62,102 nucleotides of DNA from contig CANEVO010000008.1 in assembly GCA_947442255.1 (NCBI GenBank), forward strand, positions 1-62,102. The letters run 5' to 3'. The stretch is from Opitutia bacterium (lineage in GTDB: Bacteria; Verrucomicrobiota; Verrucomicrobiae; Opitutales; Opitutaceae). Under the pieces are notes generated by a model that did no database searches, had not been told where the DNA came from, and worked only from the letters and a program-made list of their open reading frames with translations. Below, in pieces: positions 28,883-37,226 of the stretch (the first letter of the stretch is position 1; each line of letters opens with the position of its first letter). The position numbers and the translations under genes were made by a program.

Positions 28883-29182
28883 ATGCCGACTTTCCAAAGA
28901 AGACTGCCCGCATCCCGGCGAATCTCGGCTCAGACCACGATTTCACCTGCTTTTCAGACCACGCTCGCTGCCGAGGCCGTGCGGGCGCTCAGTTTACGCC
29001 CCGGCATGATTCTCAGCCAGACGGTGGAGGGCAGCCGGCTCATCCTTGAACCGCTCCACGATGTGGATTCCCTCGCGGGCTCGCTCGGCACCGGTCGTGC
29101 ACCGGTCAGCATCGAAAAGATGAAACATGGGGCCAAGGCCGCCATGGCCCAGGCTGGACGCAAGGCGCTGCGCGCGGATTGA
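28883..29182 (+). CDS. vapB: VapB-like AbrB/SpoVT-type antitoxin
   Basis: About 99 residues. The recognisable part starts about 20 residues in: TTISPAFQTTLAAEAVRALS, then LRPGMILSQTVEGSRLILEPL, the swapped-hairpin DNA-binding fold of AbrB-type antitoxins. The tail is LAGSLGTGRAPVSIEKMKHG, which in such proteins binds the toxin. The first 20 residues (PTFQRRLPASRRISAQ) look unlike family members, so the true start may be a non-ATG codon further in, or the 5' end may have been altered. It ends 4 bp before the PIN-domain toxin gene, the standard antitoxin-first order, and probably represses its own promoter. The pair sits between long direct repeats. Confidence 0.7.
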   Translation: MPTFQRRLPASRRISAQTTISPAFQTTLAAEAVRALSLRPGMILSQTVEGSRLILEPLHDVDSLAGSLGTGRAPVSIEKMKHGAKAAMAQAGRKALRAD

Positions 29183-29186
29183 TAGG

Positions 29187-29612
29187 ATGAAATCCATCGC
29201 CATCGACGCCAACGTCATCGTCCGCTACCTCACTGGCGATGATCCCGTGCAGTCGCCGGCCGCGGCCGCGCTGTTTCGCGCCGCGTCCGTCGGCAGCGTA
29301 AGCTTGGTCATCCCCGCGCCCATCCTGCAGGAGACGGTTTACGTGCTGGAAACCTATTACCACGGCACACCCGACACCATCGCACCCAAACTGCTGTCGC
29401 TCCTGAGCCTGACCGGTGTCACGTGCCCCGACTCCCGCTGGGTGATGGACGGCATTCAGTGGTATCGGGCGAAGAACGCCGATTTCGGCGACGCCCTGCT
29501 CTGCGCCTACGCGCGCCATCATCACTGCGAAGTGAACACGTTCGACAAAGAGCTGATCAGGAAATTCCCTGAAGTCACCGCCAACGAGCCCGCCAAAGTG
29601 AAGGCGAAGTAA
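29187..29612 (+). CDS. vapC: PIN-domain RNase toxin (VapC-like)
   Basis: A 141-residue PIN-domain protein. It has the acidic metal-binding residues of VapC-type nucleases: the aspartate in IAIDANVIVRYLTGDD, the glutamate in PAPILQETVYVLE, and the aspartate in NADFGDALLCAYAR with a later FDKEL. Family role: Mg-dependent cleavage of tRNA or rRNA when the antitoxin is lost. The purine-rich GATAGGATG around the start differs from the C/T-rich leaders elsewhere in this window, hinting at foreign origin. Its stop codon TAA is the first three bases of repeat copy B, so the repeat abuts the gene exactly. Confidence 0.88.
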   Translation: MKSIAIDANVIVRYLTGDDPVQSPAAAALFRAASVGSVSLVIPAPILQETVYVLETYYHGTPDTIAPKLLSLLSLTGVTCPDSRWVMDGIQWYRAKNADFGDALLCAYARHHHCEVNTFDKELIRKFPEVTANEPAKVKAK

Positions 29613-29725
29613 CCCCTCGCGAACCCGCCGTGGCCTGAGCGTTGGATGCAACCAAAGATGGCAGGTTGGCGCCGCCGTCCAACCGATGAGCAATCTCCAT
29701 CTGTCAATAGTCACGACCTGTCCCC
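29610..29725 (+). repeat. 116-bp direct repeat, copy B (right of vapBC)
   Basis: It begins with the vapC stop codon (TAACCCCTCGCGAACCCGCC) and ends with the 25-nt repeat (CTGTCAATAGTCACGACCTG then TCCCC). It differs from copy A at about ten positions and one gap. An internal dyad is present (GTTGGAT and GTCCAAC, about 55 bp apart). Confidence 0.75.
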
Positions 29726-29757
29726 GAACGGCTGCTCCAGGGCAAAGCCCCGGCAGT

Positions 29758-29799
29758 GTAACCCATGTCCCCGGACAAACTGTTACCGATGTGCCCGGA
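29758..29799 (+). repeat. Two 18-nt direct repeats, IS-end-like
   Basis: GTAACCCATGTCCCCGGA (29758-29775) and GTTACCGATGTGCCCGGA (29782-29799) match at 15 of 18 positions with a 24-nt period. Multiple short spaced terminal repeats of this kind are typical of the ends of some insertion sequences, such as the IS21 family. No transposase gene remains nearby, so this would be a solo end. The assignment is tentative. Confidence 0.35.
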
Positions 29800-29831
29800 T
29801 CATACCGGGGTCACGTCGAAGGGCCGAGAAA

Positions 29832-29856
29832 GGGGTCACGTCGTGACTCTTGACTG
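29832..29856 (-). repeat. 25-nt repeat, right outer copy (inverted)
   Basis: On the plus strand it reads GGGGTCACGTCGTGACTCTT then GACTG, the inverse of the copy at 28638-28662 with three mismatches. It contains its own small palindrome GTCACG/CGTGAC. Beyond it, to 30073, about 215 bp show no gene that I can support. Confidence 0.65.
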
Positions 29857-30073
29857 CCGCAGCCGCGATTCCGGCTCCGTCTGTCAATATTCAAGGCGTG
29901 TCGGCGACTGGCAAAAGATCGAGCAGCGGTGAGGCGGAGCGCGACTGCATCGAACGCAGCTCCGCCGTCCAGCGCGCCTGATACGGGTGGTTTCCCGGCG
30001 TCCGATCGAGCCGCCGGACGGGGATTGCACCGCACCAACTCCGCGCGATAACTCCTCCCCACCCCACTGCGCT

Positions 30074-30837
30074 ATGAAAAAGTTACTCCTGTTTGCGGCG
30101 GTGATCGCGGCACTCGGCTGGTTCGCCTATACCCGTTTTTCCGCCCCGCCGCCGGCGCCAGCCGTCGCGTCCGTCCCCCTCCCGCCAAACCCGCCGTCGT
30201 GACGATCGCCCTGGCGCCACCGCCGCCACCGCCCGTGGCGATACCTCCCGCTCCAGCGCCGGTCGCGACACGCTTGCGCCCCGCCCCGGCGGCGACCGAC
30301 CCCAATGCCGCGGAGAACATCGATCTGGCTTTGGCGCTGGGACCGGACACTCGCTATCACGACGCCGTGCGCGGCGTCAGTGCCACGTTTCCCGAAGGCT
30401 GGAAGGTGCAGAGCGCCACCCGCTGGGGCAACGACCACCGCGAAAACACCGTCTTCCTTGCGCCTCCCGGGGACACGAGCGCCCGGCCGAGCATGTACTA
30501 CAAACCCTATATCCCCGGCGAAGTCGCGGCCCTGACCACCACCGGCGCCGAGGCGCTCTTGCGCGAGCGGGCGCGAAAGAAGGAGGCATCCCGCGTGAGC
30601 GGCGTCCCCGACTATCAAAACGTGCCCGAAAGTTTTGCGTTTTTCGACGTCAACGGCAGCCCGGCGATGAGCTACTTCGCGACGTTCACCTTCGGCAACC
30701 AGGTCATGACCGAGCACTTCATCCGTATGTTGGGCCCGAACGGCTACGTGATGTTTTTCACGAAGGGCAAGTTCGAGGATGTGAAGGCGATCATGCCGCA
30801 GCTCCGGCAGATGGCGGGCAGCGTCAAGGGACCGTAG
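30074..30837 (+). pseudogene. Membrane-anchored exported protein with a frameshift
   Basis: ATG 30074 starts a signal anchor (MKKLLLFAAVIAALGWFAYT) followed by a proline-rich linker that hits TGA at 30200-30202. One frame over, the proline-rich linker goes on (ALAPPPPPPVAIPPAPAPVA). A soluble domain then follows, with TFPEGWKVQSATRWGNDHRE, FLAPPGDTSARPSMYYKPYI and ESFAFFDVNGSPAMSYFATF, ending at 30837. One base lost in the C-rich stretch at about 30190-30198 would explain this and give about 254 residues. Alternatively the second part starts at GTG 30199 with a GTGA overlap, but that leaves an exported domain without a signal. No family was recognised. Confidence 0.6.
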
Positions 30838-30956
30838 CGAGCACCCTCACGTGTTCACGTCGAGAGGGCCCAGTTGCACAACGAGGCGGTGCGGAAGGCG
30901 CCGGATGGAGGCCGGTCGTGACGCCCGGCCGAGTCCGCGCACACCCACCACCGGGT

Positions 30957-32963
30957 TCACACCAGCCAGATCGGGCTGGTCCACGCCTGCTGGTTGTCCT
31001 CCTGTTTGATCCGCAGGTAGCAGTAGTGCCCGCGTGGCACCGGACACACGTCGGCGAGCGGGGCGTCGACCCGCAGGCGGTCGCCCGCGACTTCGAACGC
31101 GTGCTTCACGGCCCCGTTGACCAGCAGTTCCACCGACATCAGGCGCGCGGTGCCATGGAGGTCGATGGTCAGCCGCTCCCGGCCGGACCACGCCGCCTCG
31201 CTCCCCATCGGCTTTCCGCCGATGGCGAATTCGATCACGGGCCGGTGCCCCGTCGTGGCGAAACAGCGCCGGGCCTTCAGCGCCTCGAAGAGGCTCTTTC
31301 GATCGAGCTGGTCCGCCCACACGCCGGTTAGGCCGCCGGGCCGTGGCACATGCGCCTCCGGATGGGGATTGCCCGGCCGGCTGTCGTGCGTGTCGGTGCC
31401 GGAGACGATTCCCGCCCGCATGCCGCCCACCAGGAATTTGTTGATCCTCGCCTCCTCGGCCGCCGTGGAGAACTGCGCCTTCTGGTACACCTCCATCAGA
31501 TCCTCGTCCTCGTAGGAGAGCGTGTGGTAGTGCCCCGCGATGAGCCCACCGTAGCCGCGCACCACCTGGTAAAGCTCCCGGTAGTGTTCGCAGTGGATGG
31601 TATGGGGATGGAAACGCTTCCGCAGCCGCTCATCCCTCGCCGCCGCCCGATTCTCACAAAAGATGGGCGGCACCGCGCGCGGCTCGGGGAAATAAATATT
31701 GCGGTGGCTGCCATCGGGCTGGGTGCCGCACTCCACGGCCGGCAGGCTGACATAGCGGCCGGGCTCGTTGAACCGCTCCAGCACCTCCTTGTGCCGCTCC
31801 CAATAGTCGCCGATCACGGTGTTGTAGGAAAACATCAGGCCGGCCGAAAAATCGAGCGCGGCAACGTCCCGGCCCCAGAAATGATAGTCCTCATACGGGC
31901 GGTGGTTGAACGCCATCCCGTGAATGTCGCCGAAGTACAATCGTTTCCTTTCCGCGTTGCGGACGGTCCTGACCGGATTGCTCCGGACCGGGAGCGCGCC
32001 CGGCGTGGACACCGTGTAGATCGCCGGCTCCACCGGGGCGGGGAGATGGAGGCGCTGCCCCGGTGCGATCGGGCCCGGAATCACCAACCGCCGGTCGCCG
32101 CCCTCGATCACCATCTCCGCCACCGGATGGACGACGGGATTGCCGTGCCGGTCAAACGGACAGAGGTTCAACGCCACGGTGCGGCCCTCGCCGATCGGCG
32201 TTGCCACCACCTGCACTTTGACCGCCGGCCCCGGTTCGATGCGCAGGGGATTCGCCTCTAGGATATGGATCGGCTCGGACTCGGGCTGGAACTGGGTATA
32301 CTTGTCCGCGCCGTTGCCGAAGCCCTGGCTGATCTCGGGCGCATACTGGGTTTTCGCGAACGACAGGCGGCCGGCCGGGTCGTCGATCAGCCAGAACACA
32401 TAGGCATCGATGCTGTTCTCCGGGAGGAAAAATCCGTCCGCGTGCGTGCGCAAATCGATCTCGATCGCCTCGCCCGGCTGCAAGGCGCGGCCGCGGTTGG
32501 TGAGCTGGAAACAAAACGTGAACTCGGGCACGGCGGGAAGCAGATCGAATGTCCGGACCGGGTTGCCCTCCCGCACGAAGGCGAGGTCGAACGCGGAGCC
32601 CGCCGGACCGGTGGCCCTTAAAAATTCGTTCTTCATCGCACCGGCGGTCGCGGACCACTGCCGGATGTCGAACATCACCCAAAGGTGTCCCCCGCCGCCC
32701 GCCGCGAAGCCCGCCGGCCCCGCGGTGTAGCGCAGGGTCAGCGGCACGACCTGTCCGACGATCAGCGGGCCCGGATGGCGGGGGATGACTTCGAACCGGC
32801 GGTCGCGTGCGATCGAGTAGCGGCCGGCCGCAGGGGCGCCCAAGGCATTCGCGGTCGCGCCGACCAGCGTGGCGGCCGACGCCGCGGAGACGCCTACCGC
32901 GGCCGTAGTCAAAAAATTCCGACGGGACAGCGGTCGGCCGGAAGCGTGGGGAGTGTTTTTCAT
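30957..32963 (-). CDS. Tat-exported DUF3604/PHP-like metal-dependent hydrolase
   Basis: A 668-residue protein beginning with a twin-arginine signal (RPLSRRNFLTTAAVGVSAA). The N-terminal half is beta-sandwich-like. The second half has the DUF3604 pattern of PHP-superfamily enzymes: RLYFGDIHGMAFNH, GGLIAGHYHTLSYEDED, GIVSGTDTHDSRPG and FEALKARRCFATTGHRPV, where the repeated His and Asp residues should bind metal ions. The reaction in this family is not established; export suggests action on an extracellular or cell-wall ester, sugar or phosphodiester. ATG 32963 was chosen to start 15 residues before the twin arginines. It is convergent with the preceding frameshifted gene and has no partner on its strand. 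Confidence 0.72.
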   Translation of the reverse strand: MKNTPHASGRPLSRRNFLTTAAVGVSAASAATLVGATANALGAPAAGRYSIARDRRFEVIPRHPGPLIVGQVVPLTLRYTAGPAGFAAGGGGHLWVMFDIRQWSATAGAMKNEFLRATGPAGSAFDLAFVREGNPVRTFDLLPAVPEFTFCFQLTNRGRALQPGEAIEIDLRTHADGFFLPENSIDAYVFWLIDDPAGRLSFAKTQYAPEISQGFGNGADKYTQFQPESEPIHILEANPLRIEPGPAVKVQVVATPIGEGRTVALNLCPFDRHGNPVVHPVAEMVIEGGDRRLVIPGPIAPGQRLHLPAPVEPAIYTVSTPGALPVRSNPVRTVRNAERKRLYFGDIHGMAFNHRPYEDYHFWGRDVAALDFSAGLMFSYNTVIGDYWERHKEVLERFNEPGRYVSLPAVECGTQPDGSHRNIYFPEPRAVPPIFCENRAAARDERLRKRFHPHTIHCEHYRELYQVVRGYGGLIAGHYHTLSYEDEDLMEVYQKAQFSTAAEEARINKFLVGGMRAGIVSGTDTHDSRPGNPHPEAHVPRPGGLTGVWADQLDRKSLFEALKARRCFATTGHRPVIEFAIGGKPMGSEAAWSGRERLTIDLHGTARLMSVELLVNGAVKHAFEVAGDRLRVDAPLADVCPVPRGHYCYLRIKQEDNQQAWTSPIWLV

Positions 32964-33772
32964 GGGAGCAATGGCGCTCGGTGGATTCGTTGTCGCGGGG
33001 GCGGCGACGTTCTGGGTTCTATTCTCCGGATTCTGTCGAACGCAACTCGCGGTGAAGAAACGTGGATGGTCCCCTCGCCGTGGCTTACCCTTGAGCACAA
33101 CCGATTCAGCAAATGCAGGCAAGAATGGCGCCACAATTGTCCTGCTTTCGCCTCATTCTCGCCAGACAGCGGATGTCCTGGTTCCCATTGCTTTCGGACC
33201 AGGAGAATGCGATTTCCCACCGAATAAATTTAAGTTGGAGGAGGTTCGTGCCGTCTTAACCACCGTCCGCCGGTTCTTTCAGGAAAACATTCAAGGCATA
33301 CTATTCGAATACATGCCTCCGCTGCCACAACCCAGTAGTCCCGCTCTCACCATGGAGGTCTAGGCGACGAATGTCGGCAGCTAGGGATTGGCCACCGAAT
33401 TGGTCAACCAGCCTGAAAGAACCGGCATTCTTATCGCCTTCGGTTACGAAACCCGATCCGTCCGAAAAGAGCATTGAGCAGGTGCCCGAAGTTTGCTCGC
33501 GAGTCGTCACAGCACAGCCAAGCCGCCGGTTGCCGGGCAACGATAGTTCGGATCGACAACGGATACGGGGCGGGCCGCAGTGAAACGGAAGCGGGGCCAT
33601 CGAGCCCTATCCGCGTTGAGTCTTCGCACCACGAGGCACGAAAACTCAACGCGCCCTACGGCCACCTTGATGGCGCGCATAGGCGTCGCGCATGATTTCC
33701 TCGGCAATTTCGGACCATTCCTTGGCCATTGCGTGGCCAACCGGCCTTATCCCCGGCGTGGCCCTCCTGAAT
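32964..33772. other. Gene-free stretch
   Basis: About 810 bp between the divergent starts of the DUF3604 gene and pgi. Open frames exist here but give no recognisable or well-composed protein, and base composition is less GC-rich than the neighbours. It must hold the two promoters. No tRNA, small-RNA hallmark or transposase remnant was recognised. Confidence 0.5.
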
Positions 33773-33806
33773 TTATCCGTGCCTATCCACGCCATCCGCG
33801 GATAAA
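33773..33806. repeat. Short repeat with ATCCGTG-like units and inverted ends
   Basis: TTATCCG at the left and CGGATAA at the right form a perfect 7-bp inverted pair. Between them ATCC-type units (ATCCGTGCCT, ATCCACGCC, ATCCGCGG) repeat with a period of about 9-10. It lies 23 bp before pgi. ATCCGTG-type repeats of this period are, from memory, common between genes in Verrucomicrobiota and planctomycetes. Confidence 0.5.
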
Positions 33807-33828
33807 AACGTCCTTTCCTTTCACGCCC

Positions 33829-35409
33829 ATGACCTGGTCACGCTTCAAAACCCATTTCTATCACAACGCCGACCTGGGCGTTTCGCTCGACATCAGCCGC
33901 ATCCCGTTTCCCGACGATTACCTGGCGTCGATGGAGCCGCTCATGCAGCTGGCCTTTGCCGCCATGGCCCGGCTCGAGGGTGGCGCCATCGCCAACCCGG
34001 ACGAAAACCGTATGGTCGGCCACTACTGGCTGCGCGCGCCTTATCGAGCGCCGACGCCGGAGATCACGACCGAGGTCACCGCGACGCTCGCTGCCATCAA
34101 GGAATTTTCGGCCGCGGTCCATTCGGGCGCGATCGCGGGCCCCAAGGGGAAATTCAAAAAACTCCTCGTCATCGGCATCGGCGGTTCCGCCCTCGGACCG
34201 CAACTCGTCAGCCACGCCCTCGGCCGGCCGCGCAAGGACAAGCTCGCGATCTTCTTCTTCGACAACACGGACCCGGACGGAATCGACTACGTGCTCGGCG
34301 GCCTACGCGGCCAGCTGGCGAAGACACTCGTCATCGTGATCTCCAAGTCCGGCGGCACCGCGGAGACGCGCAACGGCATGCTTGAAGCCATCGCCGCCTT
34401 CCAAGCCGCGAAGATCGATTACACGAAACAATTTGTCGCCGTCACCGGCGACGGCTCAAAGCTCGACGCCACGGCCCGGCGGGAAAACTGGCTGGCGCGT
34501 TTTGCGATGTGGGACTGGGTCGGCGGCCGCACGAGCGAGCTGAGTGCCGTCGGCTTGCTGCCCGCGGCACTGCAAGGGATCGATATCCAGGCCATGCTCG
34601 ATGGCGCCGCGGCGATGGATGACGTGACGCGTGCTCCCGTGACGGCGCAAAACCCCGCGGCGTTGCTCGCGCTGATGTGGTATTTTGCGACTGACGGGCG
34701 CGGTGCGAAAGACATGGTCGTCCTCCCCTACAAGGACCGCCTGTTGCTCTTCTCGCGTTACCTGCAGCAGCTCGTGATGGAATCGATCGGCAAGGAATTC
34801 GACCTCCAGGGCCGCGTCGTAAACCAGGGCCTCGCCGTCTACGGCAACAAGGGCTCCACCGACCAGCATGCCTACGTGCAGCAGCTCCGGGAGGGCGTGA
34901 ATAATTTCTTCGTTACCTTCATCGAGGTGCTCAAGGATCGCGACGCCCGCAGCTCGCTCGAAGTGGAGCCGGGCGTCACGAGCGGCGATTTCCTGCAGGG
35001 ATTCCTGCTTGGCACCCGCGAGGCTCTGAGCGAAAAGGACCGGCAATCGATCACAATCACGCTGTCCGATGTCTCGCCCCGTTCGCTGGGGATGCTGATC
35101 GCGCTCTACGAACGCGTGATCGGGCTCTACGCCTCCCTCGTCGGCGTCAATGCCTATCACCAGCCGGGCGTGGAGGCAGGGAAAAAGGCGGCCGGGGGCG
35201 TGATCACGTTGAAACTGAAACTGCTGGCCGCGTTGCAGGCCACGCCCGACCGGACCTTCACCGCGGAGAAGCTGGCGGCGGAGGCCGGCGCCTCCGAGCA
35301 GGCCGAACTGGCTTTCAAGATTTTGGAGCATCTGGCCGCCAACCGCGGCAGCGGAGTAAAGAAGCGCGCCCGGACCCCGCTCTTCGAGTCGACCTATCGG
35401 GCAGGCTGA
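33829..35409 (+). CDS. pgi: Glucose-6-phosphate isomerase
   Basis: Interconverts glucose-6-phosphate and fructose-6-phosphate. The 526-residue protein has the sugar-isomerase fold with [34 protein letters not shown] (phosphate-binding) and [20 protein letters not shown] with the catalytic histidine region. It belongs to the compact bacterial subgroup rather than the E. coli-like 549-residue form. The open frame extends upstream to 33580, but ATG 33829 begins the plausible protein [13 protein letters not shown]. With the class II aldolase at 49.6 kb it supports glycolysis and gluconeogenesis; the two are not linked. Confidence 0.95.
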   Translation: MTWSRFKTHFYHNADLGVSLDISRIPFPDDYLASMEPLMQLAFAAMARLEGGAIANPDENRMVGHYWLRAPYRAPTPEITTEVTATLAAIKEFSAAVHSGAIAGPKGKFKKLLVIGIGGSALGPQLVSHALGRPRKDKLAIFFFDNTDPDGIDYVLGGLRGQLAKTLVIVISKSGGTAETRNGMLEAIAAFQAAKIDYTKQFVAVTGDGSKLDATARRENWLARFAMWDWVGGRTSELSAVGLLPAALQGIDIQAMLDGAAAMDDVTRAPVTAQNPAALLALMWYFATDGRGAKDMVVLPYKDRLLLFSRYLQQLVMESIGKEFDLQGRVVNQGLAVYGNKGSTDQHAYVQQLREGVNNFFVTFIEVLKDRDARSSLEVEPGVTSGDFLQGFLLGTREALSEKDRQSITITLSDVSPRSLGMLIALYERVIGLYASLVGVNAYHQPGVEAGKKAAGGVITLKLKLLAALQATPDRTFTAEKLAAEAGASEQAELAFKILEHLAANRGSGVKKRARTPLFESTYRAG

Positions 35410-35479
35410 GCGGAGCGTTGCGCATGCCGGCGGTGCCGTGCTTGCACCGCGGGAGGAAAACCCCAGCCTGACCTCGGCC

Positions 35480-36226
35480 ATGCATCGCACGCTCCTGTTT
35501 CTTTGTACCCTCGCGATCGGGTGCGCGGCATTGCTGGGCGGGCTCTACTTCCGCACCAGTGCCGGGAAAAAAGAGGTCGAGGCCCGGCTCGTTGACGAGA
35601 GCAACCGCGCCGCGAAACTTTCCGCGGACCTGGCGGTGACGCAGGCGCAATCCAAAGCTCAGACCGCCCGGATCGGCACGCTGGAATCCGACTTGAACGA
35701 CACGAAGGCGAAACTCACAGCGGCGACGAGCCGCGCGACGGAGCTGGATCGCAACCTCACTCAGGCCAAGAACGCCCTCGCCGTCCACGAATTGAACGCG
35801 CGCGCGCTGGCGGCCGAACTGGAAGCGTTGCGCCGCGATCTGGCCGGAAGCCGGGCCTCCGCGGCCTCTCCCCAGGCCGTCGCCGCCTACAAGGCGACAA
35901 TCGCCGAACTCGAGCGCCAGCTGGCCGCGGCGGGCAGCGGGGCCGCGGCGGTCAACGCCGCCGGCGCCTCCACCGCCGTATTTTCCAGCCGGGCCGGCCG
36001 GGCGTCGGTCCTCACGGTGGGCCCGGGCAACGCCTTCGTGGTGCTCAACTTCGGCACCAGCCGCGGGGCCCAGCCCGGCCAGAAACTCGACATCGTGCAG
36101 GGCACCACTCCGGTGGCCACAGTCACCCTCAGCGACGTCCGGCCCAATTTCTCCATCGGACAGGTTTCGCCGGAGACTCTTCGTGCGGACTTGCAGAAGG
36201 GAGATTCCGCCCTATTAGTCCCGTAA
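35480..36226 (+). CDS. Anchored coiled-coil protein with C-terminal beta domain
   Basis: A 248-residue protein with an N-terminal membrane anchor (LLFLCTLAIGCAALLGGLYF). A long coiled coil (about 30-155) is rich in repeating Glu/Ala/Leu/Lys heptads. A C-terminal domain of about 65 residues (SVLTVGPGNAFVVLNFGTSR and GQKLDIVQGTTPVATVTL) resembles small beta-barrels found in envelope proteins. No enzymatic motif was seen. It is followed 3 bp later by a 54-residue lipoprotein gene and then a strong terminator, so the two form one unit. A structural or scaffolding role in the periplasm is inferred. Confidence 0.65.
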   Translation: MHRTLLFLCTLAIGCAALLGGLYFRTSAGKKEVEARLVDESNRAAKLSADLAVTQAQSKAQTARIGTLESDLNDTKAKLTAATSRATELDRNLTQAKNALAVHELNARALAAELEALRRDLAGSRASAASPQAVAAYKATIAELERQLAAAGSGAAAVNAAGASTAVFSSRAGRASVLTVGPGNAFVVLNFGTSRGAQPGQKLDIVQGTTPVATVTLSDVRPNFSIGQVSPETLRADLQKGDSALLVP

Positions 36227-36229
36227 ATC

Positions 36230-36394
36230 ATGACCAAGCTTAAGAAACCCGTCTTCGCAATGTTGTTGGCCGCGTTCGGCGCGCTCCTTGGCGGGTGCTC
36301 CACGAACTCCCCCAAGGAGTCGGCCATTCCGTGGAGCCGTCCCGCCGGCTGGGAAGGCCAGGTCCCCGGCATGGCGGCCCCCACCGGGCGCTGA
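36230..36394 (+). CDS. Small lipoprotein, 54 residues
   Basis: A short gene with a complete lipoprotein signal: basic start MTKLKKP, hydrophobic FAMLLAAFGALL, then the lipobox LGGC with the lipidated cysteine at residue 23. The mature part is only about 32 residues (STNSPKESAIPWSRPAGWEG and a short tail). It starts 3 bp after the coiled-coil gene and ends 29 bp before a perfect terminator hairpin, which strongly supports its being real. The conserved-looking IPWSRPAGWE may be a docking peptide. Function unknown. Confidence 0.7.
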   Translation: MTKLKKPVFAMLLAAFGALLGGCSTNSPKESAIPWSRPAGWEGQVPGMAAPTGR

Positions 36395-36423
36395 TCCGGG
36401 ACGCTTCACTCCCCTCCTTGTGC

Positions 36424-36450
36424 AAATCCGGCTCACGCCGGATTTTTTTT
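36424..36450 (+). terminator. Rho-independent terminator
   Basis: AAATCCGGC (36424-36432) and GCCGGATTT (36437-36445) form a perfect 9-bp stem with a TCAC loop, and the T run continues to 36450. It closes the coiled-coil/lipoprotein unit just before rsmI. Confidence 0.92.
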
Positions 36451-36505
36451 ACCCCCATTCTGCTGGACAGCGGAACGGGCCACCACGGATGGTGGAGCCG
36501 CTCCG

Positions 36506-37216
36506 ATGGAAAACGCCTCCCTCACGCCGCAACCGGGACACCTCTACGTGGTGGCGACGCCCATCGGGAATCTCGCCGACCTCACCGACCGCGCGCGCGC
36601 GATTCTGGGCGCCGTTGATCTCGTCGCCTGTGAAGACACCCGCACGACCGGCGGCCTGCTCGTGCGCCTTGGCCTGCGGAAGGACCTCGTGTCGTATCAT
36701 GAGCACAACGAAACCGAGGCCGCCGAGCGCCTTGCGGAGCAGCTTGCCGCCGGCAAGTCGGTCGCCCTCGTGAGCGACGCCGGGACACCGGTCCTGAGCG
36801 ATCCGGGATTTCGCCTCGTGCGGGCCTGCCGGCGCCGCGGCCTGCCGGTTGTGCCCGTGCCGGGCCCGAGCGCGATCGTGGCTGTCCTGAGCGCGAGCGG
36901 GCTCCCGACCAACGGATTTCTCTTCGTCGGTTTTCTACCCGCGAAAAGCGCGGCCCGGATCGGGTTCTTCGAAAAATACCGCGCCTTCGACTATACCCTC
37001 GCGCTGTACGAAAGCTGCCATCGCATCGACAAGGCGGTGGACGAGATCGTGGCGACGCTGGGTGACGCCCGCGTGATCTGCGTTGCCAAGGAAGTGACCA
37101 AGCTGCACGAGGCCTTCCTTGTGGGCCCGGCTGCCGACGTGAAGGCCCGCCTCGCCCGGACGAGCCTGAAGGGCGAATTCGTCCTGCTCATCGCGCCGGC
37201 CGACTACGTGCTCTGA
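36506..37216 (+). CDS. rsmI: 16S rRNA (cytidine(1402)-2'-O)-methyltransferase
   Basis: RsmI methylates the ribose of C1402 in the ribosomal P site using SAM. The 236-residue protein has the tetrapyrrole-methylase-like fold with GHLYVVATPIGNLADLTDRA, VACEDTRTTGGLL, SYHEHNE, ALVSDAGTPVLSDPGF and PVPGPSAIVAVLSASGLP. It is shorter than the E. coli enzyme (about 286), lacking much of the C-terminal extension. One of the few starts here with a purine-rich GGAG about 8 nt upstream. It begins after the terminator at 36424-36450, so it has its own promoter, and it leads a run of three same-strand genes. Confidence 0.93.
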   Translation: MENASLTPQPGHLYVVATPIGNLADLTDRARAILGAVDLVACEDTRTTGGLLVRLGLRKDLVSYHEHNETEAAERLAEQLAAGKSVALVSDAGTPVLSDPGFRLVRACRRRGLPVVPVPGPSAIVAVLSASGLPTNGFLFVGFLPAKSAARIGFFEKYRAFDYTLALYESCHRIDKAVDEIVATLGDARVICVAKEVTKLHEAFLVGPAADVKARLARTSLKGEFVLLIAPADYVL

Positions 37217-37226
37217 GGCGGATCCC

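Noticed and set aside
28682..29725. Integron attC sites around vapBC
   Set aside because: GTTGGAT matches the R' core and vapC ends at the repeat, but no properly spaced RYYYAAC partner lies upstream; the nearest AAC is only about 38 bp away and its flank does not fit. The internal dyad has the wrong order for attC, and no integrase gene was seen nearby.
32869..33363. Open frame in the gap before pgi
   Set aside because: It begins inside the signal-peptide region of the divergent DUF3604 gene, has low-quality composition and no recognisable motif; treated as non-coding.
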